Assembly (NCBI RefSeq): GCF_000143415.4
Contig: NW_003314263.1
Location: forward strand, 3,668,451-3,732,450
Reading direction: 5' to 3'
From: Selaginella moellendorffii
Lineage: Eukaryota > Streptophyta > Lycopodiopsida > Selaginellales > Selaginellaceae
DNA: 64,000 nucleotides
Under the pieces are notes generated by a model. It was given only the letters and a program-made list of their open reading frames with translations. It did not search any database and was not told the DNA's origin. The position numbers were made by a program, and so were the translations under genes. Positions 43,010 through 54,168 of this stretch are shown here, in pieces; positions within the stretch are counted from its first letter, which is position 1, and every line of letters begins with the position of its first letter.

Positions 43010-44400
43010 TTTGGCTTCCTTGATCCTAGAGATTGTGGTTTTGGTCACCATGTGGCATGGTGACAAGGAACAGCTTCGCCTCCTCCAAAGACTTTGCATG
43101 CCATCTGAAATGATCTGGCAGTGTATCCAGCGACCTTTTGCCAAGTCCTTCGATTTGGCACACTGACGAATCAATGGGGTGGCTGGCTGCTCTCTCGAGA
43201 TCATCATCTCCGCTTACGCCCAGGCCGGGCACCTCCAAACCGCCGAGGACGTCTTCTCGGACGGCAATAGGTTTACACTACTACTACATTCTTGCCGAGG
43301 AAAAGACCTTCGATAAGAGAGCTCGTCAAACTTCCGCAATAAAGAGGATTATCTACAAAACAAAATTATGCAAATTGCAAATACCTAGAGTCCCATCAGC
43401 TTTCACGTGATTATGATATTTCCAAAGTCGTCACGCTGCGCTCCTATCCCTTCGAACATAATTCTCACCTCCTCATCTCTCCATGAGCAGGGATGATCGT
43501 GTTCCATGCGACTGTGTTGGGCATGAGCTTGAAGATGCCCTTTGCCTCAGAGAATATTGCCTGATCGAGGTAAACCCATCATCCTGTTGAAGACGTCCTG
43601 TGCATCGCTGATTTCTCCAGCCTTTATGTCAAACAATGGCGTGCAAGAAGCCACACTCGGGTTTTTCATCCTGTGCACCATCGCCTTGGCTGTCTCAAGA
43701 TCCCACTCTCGGCGATCATCCCCAGAGGTCCACAGCCGGATCCTTTGCCAGCCTGAACACCTCCTTGGCCTTGTCCATAAGCACCCTCTGGGTATACGTC
43801 GATGCGTGTGGAATGCAATGACTGGAGCATATGCCCAGATTGGGCATATGCTCGATGCTCTAGTACAAGTGATGCCAAGCGAGCCAAGAACGTTTTATTG
43901 TGTGGAGAGAATTTTGTTTTAAAAGTAAACATTTAATATTTATGAAAAGATAATAACTACAATTCAAGAACAAAGCCAAGAGGGAAAATAATAGTACTAT
44001 GTCCGTCTCAATCTCAACATCAACAAGTAATCACAAAAACCACTGAGTGGCAAAAATCAAAACTAAAAGCATATACTGTTGCATGGATTGGTTCATATGC
44101 ATGTTGCTGCAAGATTCTCTTTGATCCTAACCCTTGTTATGGACAACAGCATATGTTTGATTCCATGTTGCCAGACTCGGCATGACACTATATCGCCAAC
44201 TGCAAGGGCCAGTCTTCTTTGGTATGCCCTATCGCTGTCACCAAGGCATTCCAAGTCGCTATACTCCACTTAGAACAAGCCTCGTCCGACTTCAAGCCGC
44301 TCACATTGACCATCGAGCACAGTCCTTGTCAAAGTAGCGTTTTGTGTCTAGAAGACGATTCTCAGCATTATCTTGCTGAGGGCTCTGAACTTCCCTACTC
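43010..44400 (-). pseudogene. Short PPR pseudogene pieces, oldest unit
   Basis: At 43010-43210 (minus) the PPR start (CAKSKDLAKGRWIHCQIISD) is joined directly to the PPR end (KSLEEAKLF and TISRIKEAKK in mixed frames), so about 270 residues are lost. Near 43200-43260 a plus-strand piece reads IIISAYAQAGHLQTAEDVFS. From 43640 to 43870 further PPR helices appear in both strands. At 44210-44400 (minus) ENRLLDTKRYFDKD and a copy of the PPR 3' text occur. No continuous frame exists. Confidence 0.6.
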
Positions 44401-45090
44401 CACAGCTCCCAAGAGAGAGCATCGTCGCCCAGATCCACGCCGATGGCTGTTCTTCGCGTGTCGCCTCGCGCCCATTCTGCCCTGCTCATGAAAAGCCTTG
44501 CATTGTGCTTGTTTGCATGCTCGTAAGTCCCATTCTCTTGTTTTGTTTCTCTTTAATGTTCTCCAGGCCGAATCAATGAAGCCAAGCAAAGTGTAACCAC
44601 AAGTTGACTCGGCTTTCTAATGCTTCTGGTGGGCCAGATCTTTAGCGCAACGTTCGAGTTTTCAGACGTCCATAAAACACAAAACCAATGAAGAGTCTAG
44701 CAAATGAAATAAAAGGAAGAGATAGAGATTCTTTCATGACTGCAAGCTGTATGTCGTCTATGGATGCTATGCTTTTTGGTGGAGAATGTGGCTGCTTCTA
44801 TTCCAATCGCTTGGGCAGTCCACCTAGTGTCGTAAATTATGAATATGGTTCTCTCACATTTTACACGCTTTGAAATGTTTATGGTATTTGGACTATTGCT
44901 TTGAGTTTCTATGGTACACCACATCTTAGATATATTATACTTAATTTCAGAAATATAAGACTATCAATAAGGGGGTGTCTTCAAAACCGAATGTGCATTT
45001 TGCTTTATAAAAAGAAAGTATGACTAAAGTGAATATGAAAAGAAAGAAGAATAAAGCTTGAAGTCGATACTTAGCATTTGGATCTTTGCT
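44401..45090. other. Unassigned interval
   Basis: No gene is recognised. Near 44735-44770 a short text (GACTGCAAGCTGTATG, then a Met-rich frame) resembles the 3' flank of the array membrane protein genes (GCAAGCTGTATGCC near 47856 and 53950). Confidence 0.4.
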
Positions 45091-45099
45091 TTTCGGGCT

Positions 45100-45480
45100 A
45101 GTGTTTCTTTTGCAGTGTACCCCTTTCATTTTAACCTTGAATTTCGCTTGGAAGCACAGTTCTCCAGTTATTTCATGCGAATGTACACACCAAAAGTAAC
45201 TGAAAAATACAAATTAGATTGCAATGTTGAGGTTGTAGTCGCTAGGAACGAGATCCCATTGAGCTGCTGGAGAAGTGTTTCTGAAGTGGCAAGGCGAGGC
45301 TCACAAGCCTTTATGAACACGTCACACCCACGAGCACAAACACTCCCATCTTAAACAATGGAAGTCCCACAACTTTGGTGACCTTTTACGATCAAACTTC
45401 TTGCAACTCCCTCATGACAATCCTAATAGTAATCCTTGATCTCTCTGCCGAAGTGCTCTCCCTTCTTTACAAACCTATGC
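45100..45480 (-). pseudogene. Orphan membrane protein, C-terminal remnant
   Basis: Matches the minus-strand C-terminal coding sequence of the array family: the MRMYTPK region corresponds to YVRMRYVERKE, and GTTGAGGTTGTAGTCGCTAG corresponds to the FLVTTTSTVQV region. TTAAACAATGGAAGTCCCAC corresponds to the LPLFKTG part. Most of the last hydrophobic segment is scrambled and the ectodomain is absent. It belongs to the oldest decayed unit. Confidence 0.65.
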
Positions 45481-45799
45481 GTCTGCTCTTAAAGCTTGTG
45501 CCGCCCAAGGTCAGGTGGCAAGGTGGCGCAGAGGATTTTCTAATGATGCCTGGAGGAATTTGCTATCGGGCATCCGCAGTTGTGACCCAAGAGGATCATG
45601 GAATGACAGCGTAGGTAGTATATAAGCTAGTGTTTGAGAATTCGTGAGGCAGGCTGGTGCTCCTTAGGAGTTCGAATTCCCCAAGCTGGGATGTCTTTGA
45701 GAGTAGATACGAGAGAGTGATCATCTTGAGGCTTTCTGTCATCTGTATAAGTGGCTCGAGTTGGTTGTTGAGATTAGAGAGAATTGACCTGAATTTCAT

Positions 45800-46130
45800 G
45801 GAGATTGTCGTGCAAATTTGAGAGCGTTCGCAGGAAGCAGCAAATAGTTCGGCCTCAGCCTGTGCACAGCGTACAAGAAGTCTGAAGCAGTTCATCTTGC
45901 AATAACACCACCAAAGCAGCGGTTGCTCGTTCTCCGGAAACAAGTCAATGTTCTTAGACCGCAGGAAGAGATCCTGGTATAACATCGAAGTTGTAGTTGT
46001 TCTCGCTCTTCATTTCCATGGTCTTTCCCTTCCGCAATAGAGTCTTGTGCATCCTGTGTTGCATGGCTGTGGTTCGATCCACCAACGTTGACGCCTCCAC
46101 TTCCAGCAAGCTCATGACAGAAGCATTAGC
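45800..46130 (-). pseudogene. Catalase 3'-half remnant of the unit preceding A
   Basis: Minus-strand pieces: SLLEVEAS, NHSHATQD, NYNFDVIPG, KNIDLFPENEQPLL and DELLQTS follow plant catalase order in changing frames. The later exons (NYFPSRFD to the C-terminus) are missing; unrelated text replaces them at 45600-45800. Its 5' side joins the 3' end of the PPR gene at 46147. Confidence 0.75.
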
Positions 46131-46146
46131 CAAGTCAACTAGTGGT

Positions 46147-47178
46147 TTAACTTTGTTTGACTTCCTTGATCTGAGAGATTGTGTTTTTGGTCACCAAGTT
46201 CCATGCGGGCATAGTGACAAGGAAAAGCTTCGCTTCCTCCAAAGACTTGGCATGCCCAATCGCTGCCAACAAGGCATTCCAAGTCACTATGCTCCGCTCG
46301 GGCATCTCCACAAACAAGTCTTGTGCAATCTCAAGCCGCTCGGATTGAGCATATGAAACGACGAGCACAGTCCACGGCACAAGATTCCATGCTGGCATCT
46401 TGTCAAAGTAGCTCTTTGCCTTGTCTAGAAGACGATTCTCGGCATATCCCTGGAGCAATGCCGTCCATGAGAAGACGTTCCTCTCCGGCATATTCTCGAA
46501 CAAGGCACACGCCTCTCTGTCATTGCCCCTCGCGGCAAATGCCGAAACCATTGCAGTAGCTGATATAGTGTCATGCTGGGGCATCTTTCGAAACAATCCT
46601 CGAGATGCTAAGATACCTCCGAGTCTTGCATATCCAGCAAGCATTGATGTCCATGCAATTGCATTGCGAGGTGACATAGAATCAAACATATGCTTCGCGC
46701 TACACATATACCCGCTTTGAGCATATGCTGTAAGCATTGTCGTCCACGAAACAATGTTGGGATTTGGAATCGAATCAAAAAGAATCTTTGCCTCGTCTAC
46801 ATGCCCGTGTTGTGCGTACGCTGCAAGCATTGTATTCCATGCAACAGTATCCCGATCGGGCATCTCGTCAAAGATAAGCTTAGCATCTTGCAGATACCCG
46901 TTTTGGGTATATGCAGTCATCATAACAGCCCACGAGAAAACGTTCTTAGCGTCGATGGCGTCAAACACTCGCTTGGCATCATTTGGGCTACCGCATTTGC
47001 CATACATCTGGACGAGCAAATTGGCCAGGAAGACGTTCTCTCTGTATTCCTTTTGATCTGAAATAATCTGGCTGTGTATCCAGCGACCCTTTGCCAAGTC
47101 CTTGGATTTGGCACAGTGGCGAATCACGGTTGCGAAGTCTTCAATGGCGTGGCTGGCTGTTCTCTTGAGAGCACTCAT
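46147..47178 (-). CDS. Short PPR protein, 343 residues (unit A, the only open copy)
   Basis: About nine PPR motifs: FLANLLVQMYGKCGSPNDAK, FSWAVMMTAYTQNGY, AWNTMLAAYAQHGHVDEAK, SWTTMLTAYAQSGYM, AWTSMLAGYARLGG, SATAMVSAFAARGN, FSWTALLQGYAENR and TWNALLAAIGHAKSLEEAK. The repeats are mostly 31-residue S-type. It has no E or DYW extension and no clear organelle-targeting peptide (start MSALKRTASHAIEDFATVIR), so it may be a truncated derivative of a longer PLS gene. The last residues (TISQIKEVKQS) run straight into catalase-derived sequence, which marks a fusion point shared by all units. RNA binding is the family expectation; function is unproven. Copies in B and C are broken. Confidence 0.75.
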   Translation of the reverse strand: MSALKRTASHAIEDFATVIRHCAKSKDLAKGRWIHSQIISDQKEYRENVFLANLLVQMYGKCGSPNDAKRVFDAIDAKNVFSWAVMMTAYTQNGYLQDAKLIFDEMPDRDTVAWNTMLAAYAQHGHVDEAKILFDSIPNPNIVSWTTMLTAYAQSGYMCSAKHMFDSMSPRNAIAWTSMLAGYARLGGILASRGLFRKMPQHDTISATAMVSAFAARGNDREACALFENMPERNVFSWTALLQGYAENRLLDKAKSYFDKMPAWNLVPWTVLVVSYAQSERLEIAQDLFVEMPERSIVTWNALLAAIGHAKSLEEAKLFLVTMPAWNLVTKNTISQIKEVKQS

Positions 47179-48080
47179 TAGAACGGCATTCTACACTACT
47201 AGTTTTATAAAAGACTTATTCTCTTTTGCCCTCTTGGATAAATAAATTGATCATAGCTCACGATACTGAAGTAATGTGTTATTATTGCTGCGTTGAAAGA
47301 TGCAATCATCCCTGGATATAATTCGTAAACCACACACATTATGTGGGGCTGGTCTTTTTGTGCTCGTAGTCTCAAGCCGCTGGATGCCGCAAAATTCGTA
47401 GGAGTGGATCTAGTCAGTTTCTATTTCTCTTGAGCTCTGCTGTTGAGGGTCATGAGATTTCTGGCGATTCGCGCTGAACACCTGCGCTATGATAGTAAAT
47501 TATTGTTATTCGATGCGCCTCAGGCACCAGGAGGAGACAAAACTTTACTCCACCATTGTGCTCCATGCCATGGTCGGGAATCTTCAAAAATACTTGGTTG
47601 TGGGTTGAGAAATTCTCTTGAATCCACATTCATGCGACAAGAGGAAACTTATAAAGCACTTGGAAACTTCTAATATATGGTTAGAAGAAAACATTGAGAA
47701 GCATAGCATAGAAGCTATGGCAATGCCACGGCCTACTTGTACGAGGAAGAAAAAAGGCGCGGCGAATGCAATCAAGCACGAGAGCTGGCTGTAAAGACGG
47801 ATGCTTGGAATCGTTGCTTTCAAATACAATAGATAAAGACTGCTTCATGAAAGCAAGCTGTATGCCTTAGAAAAGCAAAAGCTATACACATTCCAGATAC
47901 CAAAAGCATGTAACACATGAGAGATACTCTACATAGCATGAAATTGAGTGGGTTGACACTTTTTAGTTACTTTCATTTTAATCAGTTTCTCTTTTTCTTG
48001 AGCTCTATCTATATCCAAATTTTGTGGCATTCAACAAAGAATACACAGTAATTATATAAACATGCATGATTTAAGCTGGT
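47179..48080. other. Intergenic segment of unit A
   Basis: No gene is seen. The DNA is shared with 53230-54168 and 59360-60300. It contains the PPR upstream block (TTCTACACTACTAGTTTTAT), a TTCTATTTCTCTTGAGCTCTG block and the membrane protein 3' flank. Confidence 0.6.
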
Positions 48081-48089
48081 ACAGTTACC

Positions 48090-49975
48090 TCTTCTTTTCT
48101 TTCCACGTAGCGCATGCGAACGTACACACCGAAAGTTACTGTGGCAAACACAAAGATTGCAAACGAGCACGCTGCAAAGAAGATAATCCAAGATGGAGTG
48201 ACTTGAACTGTTGAAGTTGTAGTCACCAATAACGAGATCCCAGGAAAGAGGATCTCGTCGAGCTGCTGGAGTAGTGTCTTTGAGGTGGCAAGCCGGACTT
48301 CCCACAGCTTTCAATCTGACAAACACGTTAAACATGTTCCACACGATCACACCCAAGAGTAGAAAACCCCGAATTCCCGTCTTAAACAGTGGAAGTCCTA
48401 TTGTCGCTTGCACAACTCTGGTGAAATTGCCTGTGCGCTTCAAGATCAGCGCCTCTGGTGAAATTGCCTGTGCGCTTCAAGATCAGCGCCTCCACCTTTT
48501 GCAAATCCCTGTTGAACATCCCCCAGATTGTCACAAGGATGGTCACCACTGCTGTGACAATCCTAACACTTATGTCTGATCTCTGCGACCAAGTGCTCTC
48601 CCATTCCTTCTTCATGAACCTATGTACGTCCGTTAGAGACTCCCTCAAGTGGTTCTGCAGATTTTGCATCTTTAGATCCTGCAAGCTTACTGTGCACAGC
48701 TTGTCCGCCAGCTTTGACTGGCCTTCGTCCATGCCACACAAGTAGTTGTCGTTAACATGGTTATCGAAGGTGTCCATGAGATCTTCCAGCGATGCCCGAA
48801 TTTCTAATGGGATCTCAATGACAGGGCCCACGGCAACAATTGGACTTTTCCAGCACTCCTGCAGATCTGAGTCTAGTGTGCCATCGCTCGGATCCTTCTT
48901 CTGGATCGTGTCCTCGGTGCAAGAAACGAAATCTTTGAGTATTTGGTTGGGACCACGGATTGCCTCCTCGAAGTTTGTGCTGAAATTCACGTCGAGTTGT
49001 ATCGATGTGTTCCGTCTCGGGCTGTAAGAGTACAACCTGGTTCTTTTCTCTTCCAAAGGATAGTCGTAATCGCAAAACGAATTGCCCTGGCCACACCCGG
49101 AGGCATTTAGTTTCAGAGGAAGAATCCCATCCTCATTCGAAGCTGTGCCAGTGATGTTCCGACCCACAAGGCAAAGGATACCATCGCAAGCGCACTGTAA
49201 GCTTGGAAAACCAATGTAAGAAACCACGTCCGGGGTGATGAGGATCGGGGAGGCCATGTTGCAAACCTGGCCTTCGTAGACGTAGTTCTTGATTCCTTTG
49301 CCAAAGCTTTTGAGATTCAATCCAGCTAGCGTTGCTCATAAAGTTTGTCAAATACACCGCACTATTGTCCAGATACAAATCGCTGCTCTCCACGCCATAT
49401 GTATTCTCTGAAGCCATCTTATACGGAACGCCAACCAAGAGCACTGCATATGATCCAGGAGCGGTCTGGACGATCGGCGTTGTGGAAAGACACGAATCCA
49501 AACAAATTTTTACACTCATCCCCCAGTAGACTGTCGTTTTCCACACCAGAGTCCTGCTTCTCTTGACAAACTCTCCTCCAAGAATGTGGGGATCTGGCGA
49601 GCTATACAAGGAGCTCTCATTTGTAGAGGTGGTATTGCCCTTAACACGCCAGATGCTTGCCCTCTGGTATGCAAGCGTTCCCCTCTGGGAGATGTTAAGA
49701 TCATCCGGGAGTGAGGAATCAGAGATCCACTGGTAGAATGGATCGGAGCTTGTGGCAAAGACGGTGGCTTCCCAGCACGTAGAGCACTTGTCCTCCTTGA
49801 CGATATCCAGGTAGTAATCCCCTGGAGGTGGTTTGGTCATCTCTGGAACGGCGAAGATGGCAGTGACCACAAGTGTCGCCACGAAAGTTGCAAAAGCGAT
49901 GCCAATCACAAGCGCTCCAGTGAGTTTCTCCCTTGGATTCAACATCAGTTTAGGTGCGCTTTGTGACTCCGCCAT
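48090..49975 (-). pseudogene. Orphan membrane protein, unit A, broken by indels
   Basis: Nearly the whole gene is present, starting MAESQSAPKLMLNPREKLTG. An eight-base deletion near 49325 (between the NFMSNA segment and the GKGIKNYVYEG segment) shifts the frame. A 37-base tandem duplication at 48416-48489 shifts it again inside the C-terminal membrane part. Further small changes occur at 48240-48300, and the SKDDSCLYT segment is shortened near 49500. The three pieces still align with the intact copies, so the loss is recent. Confidence 0.85.
48416..48489. repeat. 37-base tandem duplication inside the unit A membrane protein
   Basis: CTCTGGTGAAATTGCCTGTG opens both copies (48416 and 48453), and the two are identical to the eye. 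Intact units have one copy. Because 37 is not a multiple of three, the duplication disrupts the frame. Confidence 0.9.
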
Positions 49976-50430
49976 AGCTCCAAACTTCTCTGCTTAAACA
50001 AATTATGCGGTGCATACTTGTTGGATTTGGAATAGAAGTTTATATAGAAAGGTTACTAACTTTTTTGTAAGTGGTGAATAAAGTGATTATTCCCTTTGCA
50101 TAGTGGCAGTACGTGAAAATTCTTTGTATGAACGTTGATTGATTGATTGAATTGATTGGCAACAACAACGAACGACGATGGAAAATTATGCCTATTCTAC
50201 ATGATCTTTCCCCTCCTGTAATAACAATAAGTATTGCTGTGATCTTATATAAAACTTGGTACAAATACTGTAAACATCTTATTAATGAACATAAAGGTAC
50301 TACTATAAAACATATAATGGATCAATTCTGGTCGTCGTCGCGGACGTGCACGAATGTGCTCCCTCTGTTCCCTCCCTATGAGGTATTTCTCACCATATTT
50401 ATTTAAAGCTAGCTAAAAAATATAAATTCT
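49976..50430. promoter_or_regulatory. Divergent intergenic region, unit A
   Basis: It separates the broken membrane protein gene (-) from the broken HAD gene (+). It keeps the block GAATAAAGTGATTATTCCCT seen in units B and C, but the part carrying the HAD signal peptide and ATG has been replaced by unrelated AT-rich sequence from about 50120. Confidence 0.5.
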
Positions 50431-51231
50431 AGCGTTCCATCCCGAGCACATTTCCCTCCCGCCGAGAGATCCAAGGTCCCAGTCCGTGGATTCCTACGGT
50501 CGCAGCCTCCAGTTTAGCGTTGCGTCTGGAAACCTCTTGAGCTGGAGAGTCCCTGCCGAGTGTGTTCCCTACGTCCGGAGCTACACCACCGGGCCACAGT
50601 ACCAAGCCGACGTCCAAGCTGCAACGAGCTTGGCACTCCAGCAAGCCCAGACTTTCTGCGCCAGGCCGGCATTGATGCGTGGCTGTTTGATGTCGATGGT
50701 ACTCTGCTCTCAACCACGCCTTACTTTGCTACAAAGCAGTTCGGGTAACGTCTGGATCTATCTCTTCCTTCCCTGTTGAAAGTTAAAATTTTGCAGAGCT
50801 GGGAGCTACCACGACACTGACTTTAACTTGTGGGCCGCCAGAGGCGTCGGCCCGGCGATCGCTCCAGTGAGGACGCTTCTCAGAACGAACTGGACAGTGT
50901 TCCTCGTGTCCACACGCCCATAGTCACTGCGGCGTGCGACTGTGAGGAACTTACTCCGGGCGGGCTACAGAGGCTGGAAGAGGCTCTTCATGAGGTTTGT
51001 GAGCTTCAGATAACGATGGCTAGCCTGTCATGACGCCAAATGCTACTCTTGCTAGACGACCACTCTTCCAGACTCAAGACGAGAACCTTGTTGGAAAAAA
51101 GAAAGCAAACAAACTGTCCAGGGGTTTGGCCTGGGTATGACACCAAGGGAGCAACGAGCAACAAGAAAGACACAGGTGGTGACAAGAGCATTCCACAGTC
51201 TCAGGTGCCTGATCTCTCGGGTAACAAATAA
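50431..51231 (+). pseudogene. HAD acid-phosphatase-like gene, unit A, broken
   Basis: Homologous to the intact genes at 56379 and 62481, from PEDISLPPRDP onward. Three defects are visible. The signal peptide and start are missing. One C is lost near 50666 just before the DVDGT motif. Twelve bases (TTCTACCGG region) are missing in exon 2. Exon 3 keeps its frame to the TAA at 51229-51231. Confidence 0.85.
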
Positions 51232-51370
51232 AACTCAAGCAATACAATGCAAGAAACATACCTCAATAATAATGCAGATTTGGATTGTTAGAAAAAGAGT
51301 AATAATTGAAACTAGTACCTCTTTCTTTCACCACGATCACCACGATGGACACAGATATAGTTTTATCCGT

Positions 51371-52300
51371 TTACATGTTGGCTTTCACGTTGAATTTCGT
51401 TGCAATCTTCTGACCAAGCATACGATCCGCCTGCACACTTTCATGGTTGAGTTTGATCACATGTTGTATTTTCTTTATTGTCTAACCTGAGACCAGTAAG
51501 AGAGCCAGATGCTACGGATTTCGTGGGTGACGCGCGGGTCGGACAGAGCATCCACAACTCTCGCAATGAAACGCTCTTGCCTGGAAATGGAGCAGAGATT
51601 CAGTTAAAACATGACTAGCTGAGAGAGAGGTTTGAGATCTTGCCTGTCAGCAGGCCAGGAGCGGAACATTGCTCCTGGCTGAGCAAAGTTATTTTCCTTT
51701 TCAATCATCACCTACAAGAGAAAAACATTATTGCCAAAGCATAAAATGAGAAGCTGAAACTTAGACTAGCCAAACCTTTTATCGTCGACCACCGAGAGGG
51801 TGAGAAGGAATAGGCACTCGCTCAGCGTGACGGCAAGGATCAAAATGCGAAGGGGTTAGTTCACCTGCAAACACAGAATATAGAACGTAAAAGCAAGAGC
51901 GTTGCTTGTCATACCTCTTCGTCCCTGTGGGTGAAGTTCATGAATCCCTCGTGATGGTTGTTGTGATGAGCACACTTGGGAGCGTTCGCAGGAAGCAGCA
52001 AATAGTTCGACCTCAGCCTGTGCACAGCGTACAAGAAGTCTGTAGCAGTTTATCATTGCAATAACACCACCAAAGCAGTGGTTGCTCGTTCTCCAGAAAC
52101 AACTCAATGTTCTTAGACCACGGGAAGAGATCCTGGTATAACATCGAAGTTGTAGTTGTTCTCGCTCTTCATTTCCATGGTCTTTCCCTTCTGCAATAGA
52201 GTCTTGTGCATCCTGCGTTGCATAGCTGTGGTTCGATGCACCAACGATGACGCCTCCTCTTCCAGCAAGCTTGACAGAAGCATTAGCCAAGTCAACTAGT
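51371..52300 (-). pseudogene. Catalase 3' half, unit B
   Basis: Minus-strand exons in order: [40 protein letters not shown] with [12 protein letters not shown], then [38 protein letters not shown] and a last exon ending NVKANM. These are landmark segments of plant catalase. Defects include a TAA at 51779-51781 inside GGRREK, frame changes before HRLRSNY, and absence of the N-terminal half. The 5' side joins PPR sequence at about 52300. Confidence 0.85.
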
Positions 52301-52309
52301 GGTATCACT

Positions 52310-53100
52310 TTATTTGACTTCCTTGATCTGAGAGATTGTGTTTTTGGTCACCAAGTTCCATGCGGGCATAGTGACAAGGAAAAGCTTCGCCTCCTCCAAA
52401 GACTTGGCATGCCCAATCGCTGCCAACAAGGCATTCCAAGTCACTATGCTCCACTCGGGCATCTCAACAAACAAGTCTTGTGCAATCTCAAGCCGCTCGC
52501 ATTGAGCATATGAAACGACGAGCACAGTCCACGACACAAGATTCCATGCTGGCATATTGTCAAAGTAGCTCTTTGCCTTGTCTAGAAGACCATTCTCGGC
52601 ATATCCCTGGAGCAATGCCGTCCAATAGAAGACATTCCTCTCCGGCATATTCTCGAACACGCCTCTCTGTCATTGCCCCCTCGCGGCAAATGCCGAAACC
52701 ATTGCAGTAGCTGCATGGACGTCAATGCTTGCTGGATACGCAAGACTCGGAGGTGTCTTAGCCTCTTGAGGATTCTTTCGAAAGATGCCCCAGCATGACA
52801 CTCTATCACAATTGCATTGCGAGGTGACATAGAATAAAACCCACGAAACAATGTTGGGATTTGGAATCGAATCAAACAGAATCTTTGCCTCCTCTACATG
52901 GCCGTGTTGTGCGTACGCTCCAAGCATTGTATTCCACGCAACGGTATCCCGATCGGGCATCTCGTCAAACATAAGCTTAGCATCTTGCGGATACCCGTTT
53001 TGGGCATATGCAGTCATCATAACTGCCCACGAGAAAACGTTCTTGGTGTCGATGGCGTCAAACACTCGCTTGGCATCATTTGGGCTACCGCTACAGCGAG
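52310..53100 (-). pseudogene. Short PPR gene, unit B, broken
   Basis: Two large pieces in different frames match the 343-residue PPR: AIDTKNVFSWAVMMTAYAQN to PNPNIVSW (right part) and MFENMPERNVFYWTALLQGY to TISQIKEVK (left part). The middle repeats are rearranged at 52690-52840, where blocks appear out of order. The N-terminus is replaced at about 53092 by unrelated GC-rich text. Confidence 0.8.
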
Positions 53101-53225
53101 CGCCAGTTCCAGAACCTGCTCCTGGCTGCCTACGCCCAGCACCTGACGGTGAGCATATATGTGGCGCCCTCAGAGCGTGCTAAGATGGAATAAACTGGCG
53201 TCGCTCCACTCGCTGCTCCACTCGC
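53092..53225. other. Foreign GC-rich patch in unit B
   Basis: Sequence from CTACAGCGAGCGCCAGTTCC to CCACTCGCCCGCTC has no counterpart in units A and C, where the PPR N-terminus stands. One frame reads YSERQFQNLLLAAYAQHLT. The patch ends exactly where the shared block CATTAGAACGGCATTC resumes. The source is not recognised. Confidence 0.55.
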
Positions 53226-54168
53226 CCGCTCATTAGAACGGCATTCTACACTACTAGTTTTATAAAAGACTTATTCTCTTTTGCCCTCTTGGATACAAAA
53301 AAATTGATCATAGGTCACGATACTGAAGTAAGTTTTACAAATGCATTTCAAAATTTATTTCATAAAACTATTTGATTAATGTGCTATTGCTGCGTTGAAA
53401 GACGCAATCATCCCTTGACCCGCAAGAGCAGAGCTCAAGAGAAATAGAAAGTAGATCCACTCCTACGAATTTTGCGGCGAACAGCTTGAAACTATGAGCA
53501 CAAAAAGACCAGCCCCTGAGATTTTTTGGCGATTCGCACTACAACTGAACACCTGCACTGTATTGCTATGATAGTAAATTATTGTTATTCGGATGGGGCT
53601 GATATAAGAGCACCAGTGTGCCATGTCATGGTCGGGAATCTTCAAAAACACCCGGTGGTGCTGCAATCAAGCACGAGAGCTGGCTGTATGCAACCTCTAT
53701 TCCACGGATGCTTGGAATCGTTGCTTTCAAGTACAATAGATAAAGACTGCTTCATGAAAGCAAACTGTATGCCTTAGACAAGCAAAAGCTATACACATTC
53801 CAGATACCAAAAGCAGATACTCTACATAGCACGGCCACGGCCTACCTCTACGAGGAAGAAAAAGGCACGGCAGAGCTGGCTGTAAGTAACTTATATTCCA
53901 AAGACGGATGCTTGGAATCATTGCTTTCAAATACAATAGATAAAGGCTGCATCATGGAAGCAAGCTGTATGCCTTAGAAAAGCAAAAGCTATACAAATTC
54001 CAGATACCAAAAACATGTGACACATGAGAGATAGCATGAAATTGAGTGGATTGCCACTTTTTAGTTACTTTCACTTTAATCAGTTTCTCTTTTTCTTGAG
54101 CTCTATCTATATCCAATTTTTGTGGCACTCATCAAACAATACATATTAATTGTATAAACTTGCATGAT
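53226..54168. other. Intergenic segment of unit B with a local duplication
   Basis: No gene is seen. The text GGATGCTTGGAATCGTTGCT to the end of the flank (53706-53830) recurs at 53906-54010, a local tandem copy of about 200 bases absent from unit A. Confidence 0.6.
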
